A DNA stretch of 14,896 bases, from NCBI GenBank assembly GCA_020723545.1, contig DYIS01000028.1:1-14896 (forward strand), in the 5' to 3' direction. A model generated the notes under the pieces. It was not told the DNA's origin. It was given only the letters and a program-made list of their open reading frames with translations, and ran no database searches. The position numbers and the translations under genes are program-made. Shown one piece after another: positions 5,527-11,953 of this stretch (positions are counted from its first letter, which is position 1; the number at the start of each line of letters is the position of its first letter). The DNA comes from Ktedonobacter racemifer (GTDB taxonomy: Bacteria; Chloroflexota; DTOL01; JACQYG01).

Positions 5527-5895
5527 ATGATTCAACCGTTAAGCAGGCTCAGGGTGGCGGACAACACCGGGGCCAAGGAAATAATGTGCATTCGGGTGAT
5601 GGCGAGCTCGGCTAAGAAGACGGCGGAGGTGGGTGACGTGATCGTGGCCGCCGTAAAACAGGCCACGCCGGGCGGTGCCGTGAAAAAGGGCGATATCGTC
5701 CGCGCCGTGGTGGTGCGCTCGGCTAAGGAATATCGGCGGCCCGATGGCTCCTACATCAAATTCGACGAGAACGCCGCGGTGATCCTGACGGACAAGAACG
5801 AGCCCCGGGGCACCCGCATCTTTGGCCCGGTGGCTCGGGAGTTGCGCGAGAAGCGCTTCATGAAGATCATCTCCCTGGCGCCGGAGGTGCTGTAG
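5527..5895 (+). CDS. rplN: 50S ribosomal protein L14
   Basis: A 122-residue L14, exactly the usual length. It starts IQPLSRLRVADNTGAKEIMCIRV and contains GDIVRAVVVRSAKEYRRPDGSYIKFDENAAVIL and ARELREKRFMKIISLAPEVL. L14 lies at the subunit interface, forms bridges to the 30S and is the binding site of ribosome silencing factor. The ATG has AGGAAGGA at 5513-5520, six bases away. It is the first gene of the spc part. A stable GC hairpin lies just after its stop. Confidence 0.98.
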   Translation: MIQPLSRLRVADNTGAKEIMCIRVMASSAKKTAEVGDVIVAAVKQATPGGAVKKGDIVRAVVVRSAKEYRRPDGSYIKFDENAAVILTDKNEPRGTRIFGPVARELREKRFMKIISLAPEVL

Positions 5896-5903
5896 GTTAG
5901 TAG

Positions 5904-5921
5904 GGCGCGGCTTGCCGCGCC
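5904..5921 (+). other. GC hairpin with CUUG tetraloop after rplN
   Basis: GGCGCGG-CTTG-CCGCGCC is a perfect 7-bp stem closed by G(CUUG)C, a known very stable RNA tetraloop type. It lies nine bases after the rplN stop and about 65 bases before the rplX start. No T-tract follows, so an intrinsic terminator is unlikely; an mRNA processing or 3'-end stabilising structure fits better. Confidence 0.6.
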
Positions 5922-5985
5922 GCGGTGCGGCGCCGAGGCGGGCTTTTGGCAACGGGCATCATAGGTGTTATTGTGGAGAACGGAG

Positions 5986-6315
5986 ATGAAGATCCGGAGA
6001 AACGACGAGGTCCAGGTGATCGCTGGCAAGAAAGACAAGGAAGGCAAGTTCCAAAGGGGAAAAGTGCATAGGGTACTGGTGGCGGAAGACAGGGTGGTGG
6101 TCTCCGGCGTGCACATGATCAAGCGCCACACCAAGCCCGGCCGGGTGCGTACCCAGGCGGGGATCATCGAGCGAGAGGCGCCGATCCATGTCTCCAACGT
6201 GATGTTGGTATGCCCCAAGTGCAGCCGGGCCACCCGGGTGGGATTCCGCTTCCTGGCGGACGGGGCCAAGGTGCGGGTGTGCAAGCGGTGCGGCGAGATG
6301 ATCGACAAGCAATGA
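5986..6315 (+). CDS. rplX: 50S ribosomal protein L24 (zinc-ribbon form)
   Basis: A 109-residue L24, an assembly initiator that binds the 5' end of 23S rRNA. It has the start KIRRNDEVQVIAGK, a KOW region at about residues 7-40, and a C-terminal zinc ribbon CPKC (76-79) and CKRC (99-102). I chose ATG 5986 over an earlier in-frame ATG at 5965: it matches the family N-terminus and has GGAG at 5975-5978, seven bases away. The KOW loop reads GKKDKEGKFQRGKV, about four residues longer than the usual GKDKGKEGKV. Confidence 0.94.
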   Translation: MKIRRNDEVQVIAGKKDKEGKFQRGKVHRVLVAEDRVVVSGVHMIKRHTKPGRVRTQAGIIEREAPIHVSNVMLVCPKCSRATRVGFRFLADGAKVRVCKRCGEMIDKQ

Positions 6316-6347
6316 GCATGACTACTGTTCGATGAGGAGAACCCGGT

Positions 6348-6887
6348 ATGGCCAGGTTGAGGGATAGATACATTCAAGAGGTGGTCCCCGCTCTGATACG
6401 GGCGTTCGACTACCGCAACGTGATGCAAGTCCCCCGCTTGCACAAGGTGGTGGTCAACATCGGCGTGGGCGAGGCTACCCAGAACGCCAAGGCCCTGGAT
6501 GCGGCGGTCAAGGATCTGGCGGCAGTGTCCGGCCAGAAACCGGTGGTGACCAAGGCTAAAAAATCAGTGGCTGCGTTTAAAGTGCGGGAGGGTAACCCCA
6601 TCGGAGCTACGGTGACCCTGCGGGGAATGCGCATGTACCACTTCCTGGACAAGCTGTTCAATGTGGCACTGCCCAGGCACCGGGACTTCCAGGGGGCCTC
6701 CACCAAGTCGTTCGACGGCCGAGGCAACTACACCCTGGGGCTCAGGGAGCAGTTGGTCTTTCCTGAGATCGAATACGACAAGATCGATAAAGTCAGGGGC
6801 ATGGAGATATCAATAGTCACCACGGCGAGGACCGACGAAGAAGCGAGGCGACTCTTGCAGTTGCTGGGCATGCCGTTCAAAGGCTAA
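6348..6887 (+). CDS. rplE: 50S ribosomal protein L5
   Basis: A 179-residue L5 of normal length. It begins ARLRDRYIQEVVPALIRAFDYRNVMQVPRLHKVVVNIGVGEA; later markers are KPVVTKAKKSVAAFKVREGNPIGATVTLRG and GRGNYTLGLREQLVFPEIEYDKID. L5 binds 5S rRNA together with L18 in the central protuberance and contacts P-site tRNA. The ATG has GAGGAGA at 6334-6340, seven bases away. The order L24-L5-S14-S8 is the conserved spc order. A strong hairpin separates it from rpsN. Confidence 0.98.
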   Translation: MARLRDRYIQEVVPALIRAFDYRNVMQVPRLHKVVVNIGVGEATQNAKALDAAVKDLAAVSGQKPVVTKAKKSVAAFKVREGNPIGATVTLRGMRMYHFLDKLFNVALPRHRDFQGASTKSFDGRGNYTLGLREQLVFPEIEYDKIDKVRGMEISIVTTARTDEEARRLLQLLGMPFKG

Positions 6888-6901
6888 ACACCGGCACAAG
6901 C

Positions 6902-6932
6902 TGGCCAGGCGAGGTCACTCGTCCCTGGGCCA
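6902..6932 (+). other. Strong stem-loop between rplE and rpsN
   Basis: Lower stem TGGCCAGG (6902-6909) pairs with CCTGGGCCA (6924-6932) with one bulged G. Upper stem CGAG (6910-6913) pairs with CTCG (6918-6921) around the loop GTCA. Two unpaired bases (TC) lie on the 3' side between them. It lies 14 bases after the rplE stop and 22 bases before the rpsN start, without a T-tract. A processing or stability element is possible. Confidence 0.6.
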
Positions 6933-6954
6933 TCTCCAATCCGAGGGGGCAAAC

Positions 6955-7140
6955 GTGGCGAAGAAGTGCAAGATCGAGAAGGCCAAGCGCAAGCCCAGGT
7001 TTAAGGTGCAGCAGCATAGCCGTTGCCATATATGCGGACGGCCCAGGGGATACATTCGGAAGTTCGGTTTGTGCCGGATCTGTTTTCGCCAACTGGCCTT
7101 GCGCGGCGAGTTGCCCGGGGTTACCAAATCGAGTTGGTAA
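6955..7140 (+). CDS. rpsN: 30S ribosomal protein S14, zinc-binding short type
   Basis: A 61-residue S14 of the short, zinc-binding type Z. The four zinc cysteines are in CHIC (residues 24-27) and CRIC (40-43). The C-terminus RQLALRGELPGVTKSSW is typical. S14 is a late-assembling 30S head protein next to S3 and S10. The GTG at 6955 has GAGGGGG at 6943-6949, five bases away. Proteobacteria usually carry the long, zinc-free form here, so this argues for another phylum. rpsH begins 15 bases later. Confidence 0.97.
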   Translation: MAKKCKIEKAKRKPRFKVQQHSRCHICGRPRGYIRKFGLCRICFRQLALRGELPGVTKSSW

Positions 7141-7155
7141 GAGTGGAGTGTGTAC

Positions 7156-7554
7156 ATGAACATGACCGATCCCATCGCCGACATGCTGACGCGCATCAGA
7201 AATGGCCTCACGGCCAGACATACCTTTGTGTTAGTGCCTGGCTCCCGGATGAAGATAGCCATCGCCAGGATCTTGAAGGACGAAGGGTTCATCAGGGATT
7301 TCGAGGTTATACGGGATAACCCTCAGCGGACCATCAAGATCTGGTTGAAATACACCAGTGGGAAAGAGCCCGTGCTCAGCGGACTGGCGCGGGTGAGCAA
7401 GCCAGGGTTGCGGGTCTATAAAGGCAGGGACGAGATGCCGCGGGTTCAAGGAGGACTAGGGTTTGCCATCGTCTCCACCCCTCGCGGCGTGATGACCGAG
7501 CGTAAGGCCCGGAAAAACGGCGTCGGCGGCGAGATCCTATGTTACGTGTGGTAG
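7156..7554 (+). CDS. rpsH: 30S ribosomal protein S8
   Basis: A 132-residue S8 beginning MNMTDPIADMLTRIRNGL and ending STPRGVMTERKARKNGVGGEILCYVW, both family signatures. S8 binds the central domain of 16S rRNA and, in E. coli, represses the spc operon by binding a mimic near the L5 start. No such mimic was established here. ATG 7156 is preferred because GGAG at 7145-7148 is seven bases away; GTG 7150 would leave one base, and ATG 7162 is the other candidate. The last base of its stop overlaps the rplF SD. Confidence 0.96.
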   Translation: MNMTDPIADMLTRIRNGLTARHTFVLVPGSRMKIAIARILKDEGFIRDFEVIRDNPQRTIKIWLKYTSGKEPVLSGLARVSKPGLRVYKGRDEMPRVQGGLGFAIVSTPRGVMTERKARKNGVGGEILCYVW

Positions 7555-7564
7555 GGAGGCGAAA

Positions 7565-8116
7565 GTGTCACGTATCGGCAGAATGCCGGTCATCGTCCCA
7601 ATGGGCGTTGCCGTGGAGATCACTGGCAATCAGGTGACGGTGAAGGGGCCCAAGGGAGTCATCACTAAATCCTTTCATCCCGAGATGTCCATAACCTTGG
7701 CCGAGGGCCAGGTCCGGGTCACTCGTCCCTCGGACGAGGGTTTCCATCGTTCCCTGCACGGCCTCACCAGGAGCCTTTTGGCCAACATGGTGCAAGGGGT
7801 CACGAAAGGCTTTCAAAAGGACCTGGAGATCGGCGGGGTTGGTTATAGGGCTCAGTTGAGCGGCGGCAAGTTGGTGCTGGCCCTGGGCTATTCTCATCCG
7901 GTGGAGATCGCTTCGCCCAGCGGCATCAGCTTTGCGGTGGAGGGCCAGAATAGAGTCTCGGTGATGGGCATTGACAAGGAGCTGGTGGGCGAGGTGGCGG
8001 CCAAGATCCGCCAAGTGCGCCCGCCCGAGCCTTACAAGGGCAAGGGCATCCATTATGTGGGCGAGCGCCTACGCCACAAGGCGGGCAAGGCGGGCAAGGT
8101 AGGGGCCAAGAAGTAA
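7565..8116 (+). CDS. rplF: 50S ribosomal protein L6
   Basis: A 183-residue L6 made of two duplicated domains. It starts SRIGRMPVIVPMGVAVEITGNQVTVKGPKG and ends with RPPEPYKGKGIHYVGERLRHKAGKAGK (from about residue 151), both diagnostic. L6 binds near the sarcin-ricin loop and supports factor binding. The GTG has GGGAGG at 7554-7559, overlapping the rpsH stop, so coupling with rpsH is likely. A 116-base gap with two inverted repeats follows before rplR. Confidence 0.98.
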   Translation: MSRIGRMPVIVPMGVAVEITGNQVTVKGPKGVITKSFHPEMSITLAEGQVRVTRPSDEGFHRSLHGLTRSLLANMVQGVTKGFQKDLEIGGVGYRAQLSGGKLVLALGYSHPVEIASPSGISFAVEGQNRVSVMGIDKELVGEVAAKIRQVRPPEPYKGKGIHYVGERLRHKAGKAGKVGAKK

Positions 8117-8169
8117 GGGCGGGTAGCAGGTAGCCGTTCGGGGCATTCGCCTGGTGACGCTTCTTTATA

Positions 8170-8200
8170 GGTGGATTCCCACCCGGCACGCTGGCCAGCG
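8170..8200 (+). other. Paired inverted repeats between rplF and rplR
   Basis: GGTGG-ATTC-CCACC (8170-8183) is a 5-bp hairpin, and CGCTGGCCAGCG (8189-8200) is a perfect 12-base palindrome. They lie in the middle of a 116-base gap that otherwise shows only the rplR SD near its end. A palindrome with no loop folds less well in RNA, so a DNA-level site is also possible. Function unknown. Confidence 0.4.
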
Positions 8201-8232
8201 ATGGTTCCTTCCCTCCGATTCAGGGGGTATAG

Positions 8233-8601
8233 ATGATCAAGCAGTTTTCGCCGCGGGAGGCGCGGCTGAGGCGGCATCGGCGGGTGCGGGTAAGGGTGAG
8301 CGGCACGCCCCAGCGCCCTCGACTCAGCGTGTTCCGCAGCCTGAACCACATCTATGCTCAGGTCATCGACGACGTGGCCGGCCGTACCCTGGTGGCAGCG
8401 TCTACTCTGGATGAGGAGATCAGGCGCAAGGAATCCCCGGGCAATAAGAGTGCTAAGGCCAAGATGGTGGGGGAGCTCCTGGCCAGGCGGGCGCGAGAGA
8501 AGGGCATCAAAGAGATAGTGTTCGACCGGGGTGGCCACCTCTTTCACGGCCGGGTGAAGGCTTTGGCTGAGGCGGCCCGGGCCGGTGGCCTGGAGTTTTG
8601 A
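8233..8601 (+). CDS. rplR: 50S ribosomal protein L18
   Basis: A 122-residue L18, a 5S rRNA-binding protein of the central protuberance. The basic N-terminus (about residues 1-30, REARLRRHRRVRVRVSGTPQRPRL) is followed by SVFRSLNHIYAQVIDD, and the end GGHLFHGRVKALAEAARAGGLEF is typical. The ATG has AGGGGGT at 8222-8228 just upstream. It is followed by rpsE after 24 bases. Confidence 0.97.
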   Translation: MIKQFSPREARLRRHRRVRVRVSGTPQRPRLSVFRSLNHIYAQVIDDVAGRTLVAASTLDEEIRRKESPGNKSAKAKMVGELLARRAREKGIKEIVFDRGGHLFHGRVKALAEAARAGGLEF

Positions 8602-8625
8602 GCGAATAACAGCGAAGGAGAGTGC

Positions 8626-9156
8626 ATGGCCAGGATAGATCCTTCAACTCTGATATTACAAGAGCCGGTGGTGGTCAGCATAAACCGCGTGGCCAAGGTG
8701 GTCAAAGGTGGGCGGCGCTTCAGCTTCAGCGCGGTGGTGGTAGTCGGGGACGGCAATGGCCACGTTGGCACCGGGTTGGGGAAGGCCAAAGAGGTGCCCG
8801 AGGCCATCCGCAAGGGGGCTGAGGATGCCAAGAAGCACCTGATCGAGGTGCCCCTGGCGGGAACCACTATCCCTCACGAAGTGATCGCCAAGTTCGGGGC
8901 GGCCATGATCATGTTGAAGCCAGCCCGGCCGGGGACCGGTGTGATCGCCGGTGGAGGGGTGCGGGCAGTGGTGGGGGCGGCGGGGATCAAAGATATCCTC
9001 ACCAAGTCCCTGGGCAGCGCTAATTCCATCAACGTGGTTCAGGCAACGACGATGGCCCTCTCCAGGCTGAAGAGCGCGGAGGTGGAGGCGGAGAAGCGCG
9101 GCAAGACCGTGGCCCAACTGATGCCCAAGAGGAGCAAGGTGATAGATGAACCGTAG
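8626..9156 (+). CDS. rpsE: 30S ribosomal protein S5
   Basis: A 176-residue S5. The N-terminal double-stranded-RNA-binding-like domain is clear (VVSINRVAKVVKGGRRFSFSAVVVVGDGNGHVGTGLGKAKEVPEAIRKG, about residues 14-62), followed by TIPHEVIAKFGAAMIMLKPARPGTGVIAGGGVRAV. S5 lies at the mRNA entrance with S3 and S4 and affects decoding fidelity. The ATG has AAGGAG at 8615-8620. The 3' end overlaps rpmD by 11 bases in a different frame. Confidence 0.98.
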   Translation: MARIDPSTLILQEPVVVSINRVAKVVKGGRRFSFSAVVVVGDGNGHVGTGLGKAKEVPEAIRKGAEDAKKHLIEVPLAGTTIPHEVIAKFGAAMIMLKPARPGTGVIAGGGVRAVVGAAGIKDILTKSLGSANSINVVQATTMALSRLKSAEVEAEKRGKTVAQLMPKRSKVIDEP

Positions 9157-9331
9157 GTTGCATATCATCATGGTGAAGAGCGGCATCGGCTCCTCCCAGC
9201 GCCAGAAGGATACACTCAGGGCACTGGGGTTGCGGAGGCTGCGACAGACAGTGGAGCAACCCGACAGTCCCACGGTGCGCGGCATGACCGCCAAGGTACA
9301 ACACCTGGTGAAGGTCCAGGATGCTGAATAG
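9146..9331 (+). CDS. rpmD: 50S ribosomal protein L30
   Basis: A 61-residue L30, a normal length for the short bacterial form. Recognisable features are VKSGIGSSQRQKDTLRALGLRRLRQTVEQPDSPTVRGMTAKVQHLVKV (about residues 10-57). It is a small peripheral 50S protein found between S5 and L15 in the conserved spc order. The ATG at 9146 lies inside the end of rpsE and has AAGGTGA at 9136-9142 just upstream, so coupled translation is likely. A hairpin follows its stop. Confidence 0.96.
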   Translation: MNRRLHIIMVKSGIGSSQRQKDTLRALGLRRLRQTVEQPDSPTVRGMTAKVQHLVKVQDAE

Positions 9332-9334
9332 TCA

Positions 9335-9381
9335 GGCTGCAATGGGGAGTGCCCAGCCAGCTTTTCATCCCATGGGCAGCC
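9335..9381 (+). other. Stem-loop between rpmD and rplO
   Basis: GGCTGC (9335-9340) pairs with GCAGCC (9376-9381), and ATGGG (9342-9346) pairs with CCCAT (9369-9373). Together they give 11 pairs with a small internal loop and a 22-base apical loop. It begins three bases after the rpmD stop and ends just before the rplO SD (GGAGAG, 9390-9395). No terminator tail. Confidence 0.55.
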
Positions 9382-9400
9382 AGTCGGTTGGAGAGAGGCC

Positions 9401-9895
9401 ATGAGGTTACACGATTTACAGCCAGCGCCGGGGTCGGTGCGTGCCCGGAAGCGTCTAGGCCGCGGACATGGCTCCGGGACGGGTACCACGGCGGGCAGGG
9501 GCACCAAGGGCCAAAAAGCCCGCACGGGGAAAGACCTGAGCCCCTTCTTCGAGGGTGGCCAGTTGCCGTTGCACCGGCGTTTGCCCACCAAGCGGGGGTT
9601 CACCAACATCTTCAAGACAGAGTACCAATTGGTCAATCTGGAACGCCTGGGCGGCTTTGTCGGGGGGAGCGAGGTGACGCCGGAGAGCCTGGCGGAAGCC
9701 GGCCTGATCCGGCATGCCCAGAGACCGGTGAAGATACTGGGCCGGGGTGAGGTGAACGTGGCCCTGGCGGTGAAGGCGCACAAGGTGTCAGCCAGTGCCA
9801 AAGGCAAGATCGAGGCCGCTGGCGGCACGGTAGCGGAGATCGGCGAGCAGAAACCGGAGACGGAGATGAGGGACGATGCTGCAAGCGGTAGCTAA
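9401..9895 (+). CDS. rplO: 50S ribosomal protein L15
   Basis: A 164-residue L15, somewhat longer than the usual 144-150. The N-terminal tail RLHDLQPAPGSVRARKRLGRGHGSGTGTTAGRGTKGQKARTG winds through 23S rRNA; FEGGQLPLHRRLPTKRGF (about residues 50-67) is diagnostic. The C-terminal domain ends with a lineage-specific tail (from about 145, EQKPETEMRDDAASGS), encoded partly by the 20 bases that overlap secY. The ATG has GGAGAG at 9390-9395. Confidence 0.96.
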   Translation: MRLHDLQPAPGSVRARKRLGRGHGSGTGTTAGRGTKGQKARTGKDLSPFFEGGQLPLHRRLPTKRGFTNIFKTEYQLVNLERLGGFVGGSEVTPESLAEAGLIRHAQRPVKILGRGEVNVALAVKAHKVSASAKGKIEAAGGTVAEIGEQKPETEMRDDAASGS

Positions 9896-11168
9896 TGCTT
9901 TCAAGCTGCCGGATCTGCGTCGGCGGATCCTGTTCACCATCGGCATCCTGGTGATATTCCGCTTCGTGGCACACATCCCGGTGCCGGGTGTGGACCTGGT
10001 GCGGCTGCGCAATGCTTTTGGCTCGAATCAACTGCTGGGGATGCTGGACCTGTTCTCCGGTGGAGCCATGTCCAATTTCTCGGTGGCGGCCATGGGCGTC
10101 TACCCATACATCACGGCCTCTATCATCATGCAGCTCCTGGTGCCCATTATACCCCGGTTGGAGGAGATCGCCAAGGAGGGCGAGGCGGGGCGGAACAGGA
10201 TCAACCGATATACCCATTGGCTAACGGTGCCTCTGGCAGCGCTACAGGCCCTGGGGCAGATCAGCCTGCTCCAGAACCAATTCCAGGTGGTGTCCAGCTT
10301 CGGGCTCTTTAACGAAGAGACCTGGTTGCCCAGCCTGGCCATGGTCATCACCATGACCGCCGGCACGGTTTTCTGTGTCTGGCTAGGGGAATTGATCACC
10401 GAGAGCGGCATCGGCAACGGCGTCTCGATCATCATTTTCGGCGGCATTGTAGCCCGGTCGCCTCAGAGCTTTGGACGGTCTTTGTTCGTCAACGTGTCCA
10501 TCATCGGCCTCCTGGTGTTTCTGCTCATCGAGCTGATCACAGTGGCTGGCATTGTGGTGGTCCAGGAGGGCGAGCGAAGCATTCCGGTGCAATACGCCAA
10601 ACGCATCCGGGGCACCCGGATGTACGGGGGACAGAGCACTCACATCCCGCTCAAGGTGAACTCGGCGGGGATGATCCCGCTCATCTTCGCCTCCTCGATG
10701 TTGATCTTTCCGGGCGTGGTAGCGAGCTATTTTCTGTATCCGCAGGGCACGGTGGTGGCCAATTTCGCGAAGGTGATCTATGACTTCTTTAACCAGCAAA
10801 ACCTGGGCTACCAGTCCTTGTATTTCCTGTTGGTGCTAGGCTTCACGTATTTTTACACCACGGTGATATTTCAGCAGCAGAACCTTCCGGAAAACCTCCA
10901 GAAGTGGGGCGGGTTCGTCCCCGGGATCCGGCCGGGACGGACCACTGCCGAGTATCTCAACCGGGTGCTAAATCGCATTACGTTGGTGGGGGCGATCTTC
11001 CTGGGGGTGGTGGCGGTCTTGCCATACTTCACCAGGCTGGCCACCAACGTGCAGACGCTGCAGATATCCAGCACGGGCATCTTGATCGTGGTCGGTGTGG
11101 TGCTAGACACAATGAAGCAATTGGAAGCCCAGCTTCTGATGCGGCACTACGAAGGGTTCATCAAATAA
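9876..11168 (+). CDS. secY: Sec translocon channel subunit SecY
   Basis: A 430-residue integral membrane protein, the pore of the SecYEG channel for protein export and membrane insertion. It is preceded by L15, the universal neighbour. Membrane segments fall at about 18-34, 70-92, 115-135, 151-170, 182-195, 205-229, 265-288, 314-334, 367-387 and 399-411, ten in all. The plug region is near 55-68. Cytoplasmic loop C4 holds QEGERSIPVQYAKR (230-243) and loop C5 holds GGFVPGIRPG (345-354), both involved in ribosome or SecA contact in the family. The ATG at 9876 overlaps rplO by 20 bases, with GAGGGA or GGAG upstream, so coupling is expected. Confidence 0.98.
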   Translation: MLQAVANAFKLPDLRRRILFTIGILVIFRFVAHIPVPGVDLVRLRNAFGSNQLLGMLDLFSGGAMSNFSVAAMGVYPYITASIIMQLLVPIIPRLEEIAKEGEAGRNRINRYTHWLTVPLAALQALGQISLLQNQFQVVSSFGLFNEETWLPSLAMVITMTAGTVFCVWLGELITESGIGNGVSIIIFGGIVARSPQSFGRSLFVNVSIIGLLVFLLIELITVAGIVVVQEGERSIPVQYAKRIRGTRMYGGQSTHIPLKVNSAGMIPLIFASSMLIFPGVVASYFLYPQGTVVANFAKVIYDFFNQQNLGYQSLYFLLVLGFTYFYTTVIFQQQNLPENLQKWGGFVPGIRPGRTTAEYLNRVLNRITLVGAIFLGVVAVLPYFTRLATNVQTLQISSTGILIVVGVVLDTMKQLEAQLLMRHYEGFIK

Positions 11169-11215
11169 ATAGATCGGCTATTATCGTATTAGGGAACGGG
11201 CAGGTGGAGGTTGAG

Positions 11216-11232
11216 GCACCGAAGATCGGTGC
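11216..11232 (+). other. Hairpin between secY and adk
   Basis: GCACCG-AAGAT-CGGTGC is a perfect 6-bp stem with a 5-base loop. It lies between an SD-like AGGTGGAGG (11202-11210) and a possible GTG start for adk (11239). A longer-range pair, GGGCAG (11198-11203) with CTGCCC (11255-11260), encloses it. The arrangement recalls rpsJ and rplP, but adk also has a start with a nearer SD. Confidence 0.45.
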
Positions 11233-11271
11233 GCGGGCGTGACCAGGCCTGCATCTGCCCAGGTGATCGAG

Positions 11272-11952
11272 TTGTATCTGGTCCTGTTAGGCCCACCGGG
11301 GGCAGGGAAAGGCACGCAGGCGGTGAAGTTGGCGGAGCGGCTCTCCATCACTCATGTGGCCTCGGGTGACCTCTTTCGGGAGAATATCGGCAGGGGGACG
11401 CCCCTGGGCCGGCGGGCTAAAGCCTACGTGGACCAAGGCGCACTGGTGCCCGATGACCTGACGGTGGCGATGGTGATGGAGAGGCTCCACCAGCCCGATT
11501 GCCGTGACGGGGCACTACTGGACGGTTTTCCGAGGACCATGGCCCAGGCCCAGGCGTTGGACCAGGAGTTGGTTGGAGATGGCAAGAGGCTGGCCGGTGT
11601 GCTGTACATCAAGGCACCGGATCAGGTGCTCCTGACGCGACTTGCGGGACGCCTTACTTGCTCGAACTGCCAGGCTACCTATCACCAGACGTTTCATCCG
11701 CCCCGGGTGGCGGGCCGGTGCGATAGGTGCGGCGGCCGGGTTTACCAGCGCGAAGATGATACCTGGGAGACGGCGCGAAGGCGCCTTCAGGTGTACTTTT
11801 CGCAGACGATGCCTCTGATCGAGTACTACCGGCATGCCGGGTTGTTGGTCGAGGTAAATGGCGATCAGGGTGCAGAGAGCGTTCAGGAAGAGCTGGTGGT
11901 CAAGGTCAATGCTCTCGAGGCGGCGCCCTTCAGCGAAGCCCAGGACGCGTGA
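11272..11952 (+). CDS. adk: Adenylate kinase (zinc-LID form)
   Basis: Catalyses ATP + AMP <-> 2 ADP in the cytoplasm. From TTG 11272 it is 226 residues and begins YLVLLGPPGAGKGTQ, with the P-loop GPPGAGKGT at 7-15; AMP-site motif SGDLFRENI at 31-39; DGFPRT at 84-89. The LID carries four cysteines (130, 133, 150, 153) in CSNC and CDRC, the structural zinc form. The start is uncertain: TTG 11272 gives the canonical N-terminus and has AGGTG (11261-11265) six bases away, whereas GTG 11239 would add an 11-residue MTRPASAQVIE extension without family support. It follows secY, the usual position outside proteobacteria. map begins one base after its stop. Confidence 0.94.
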   Translation: MYLVLLGPPGAGKGTQAVKLAERLSITHVASGDLFRENIGRGTPLGRRAKAYVDQGALVPDDLTVAMVMERLHQPDCRDGALLDGFPRTMAQAQALDQELVGDGKRLAGVLYIKAPDQVLLTRLAGRLTCSNCQATYHQTFHPPRVAGRCDRCGGRVYQREDDTWETARRRLQVYFSQTMPLIEYYRHAGLLVEVNGDQGAESVQEELVVKVNALEAAPFSEAQDA

Positions 11953-11953
11953 C

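Noticed and set aside
5904..5921. Intrinsic terminator after rplN
   Set aside because: A good stem but no T-tract, and it sits inside a conserved essential operon.
5965..5985. Upstream in-frame ATG extending rplX by seven residues
   Set aside because: The SD at 5975-5978 and the conserved MKIRRND start both point to ATG 5986.
8656..9828. 390-codon open frame on the minus strand across rpsE, rpmD and rplO
   Set aside because: Long antisense frames are common in GC-rich genes; low-complexity Pro/Arg/Leu content and full overlap with three certain genes argue against it.
11858..11953. Upstream in-frame ATG extending map by 32 residues
   Set aside because: The extension lies inside adk, is Arg/Ser-rich and does not match the type I family N-terminus, which begins at GTG 11954.
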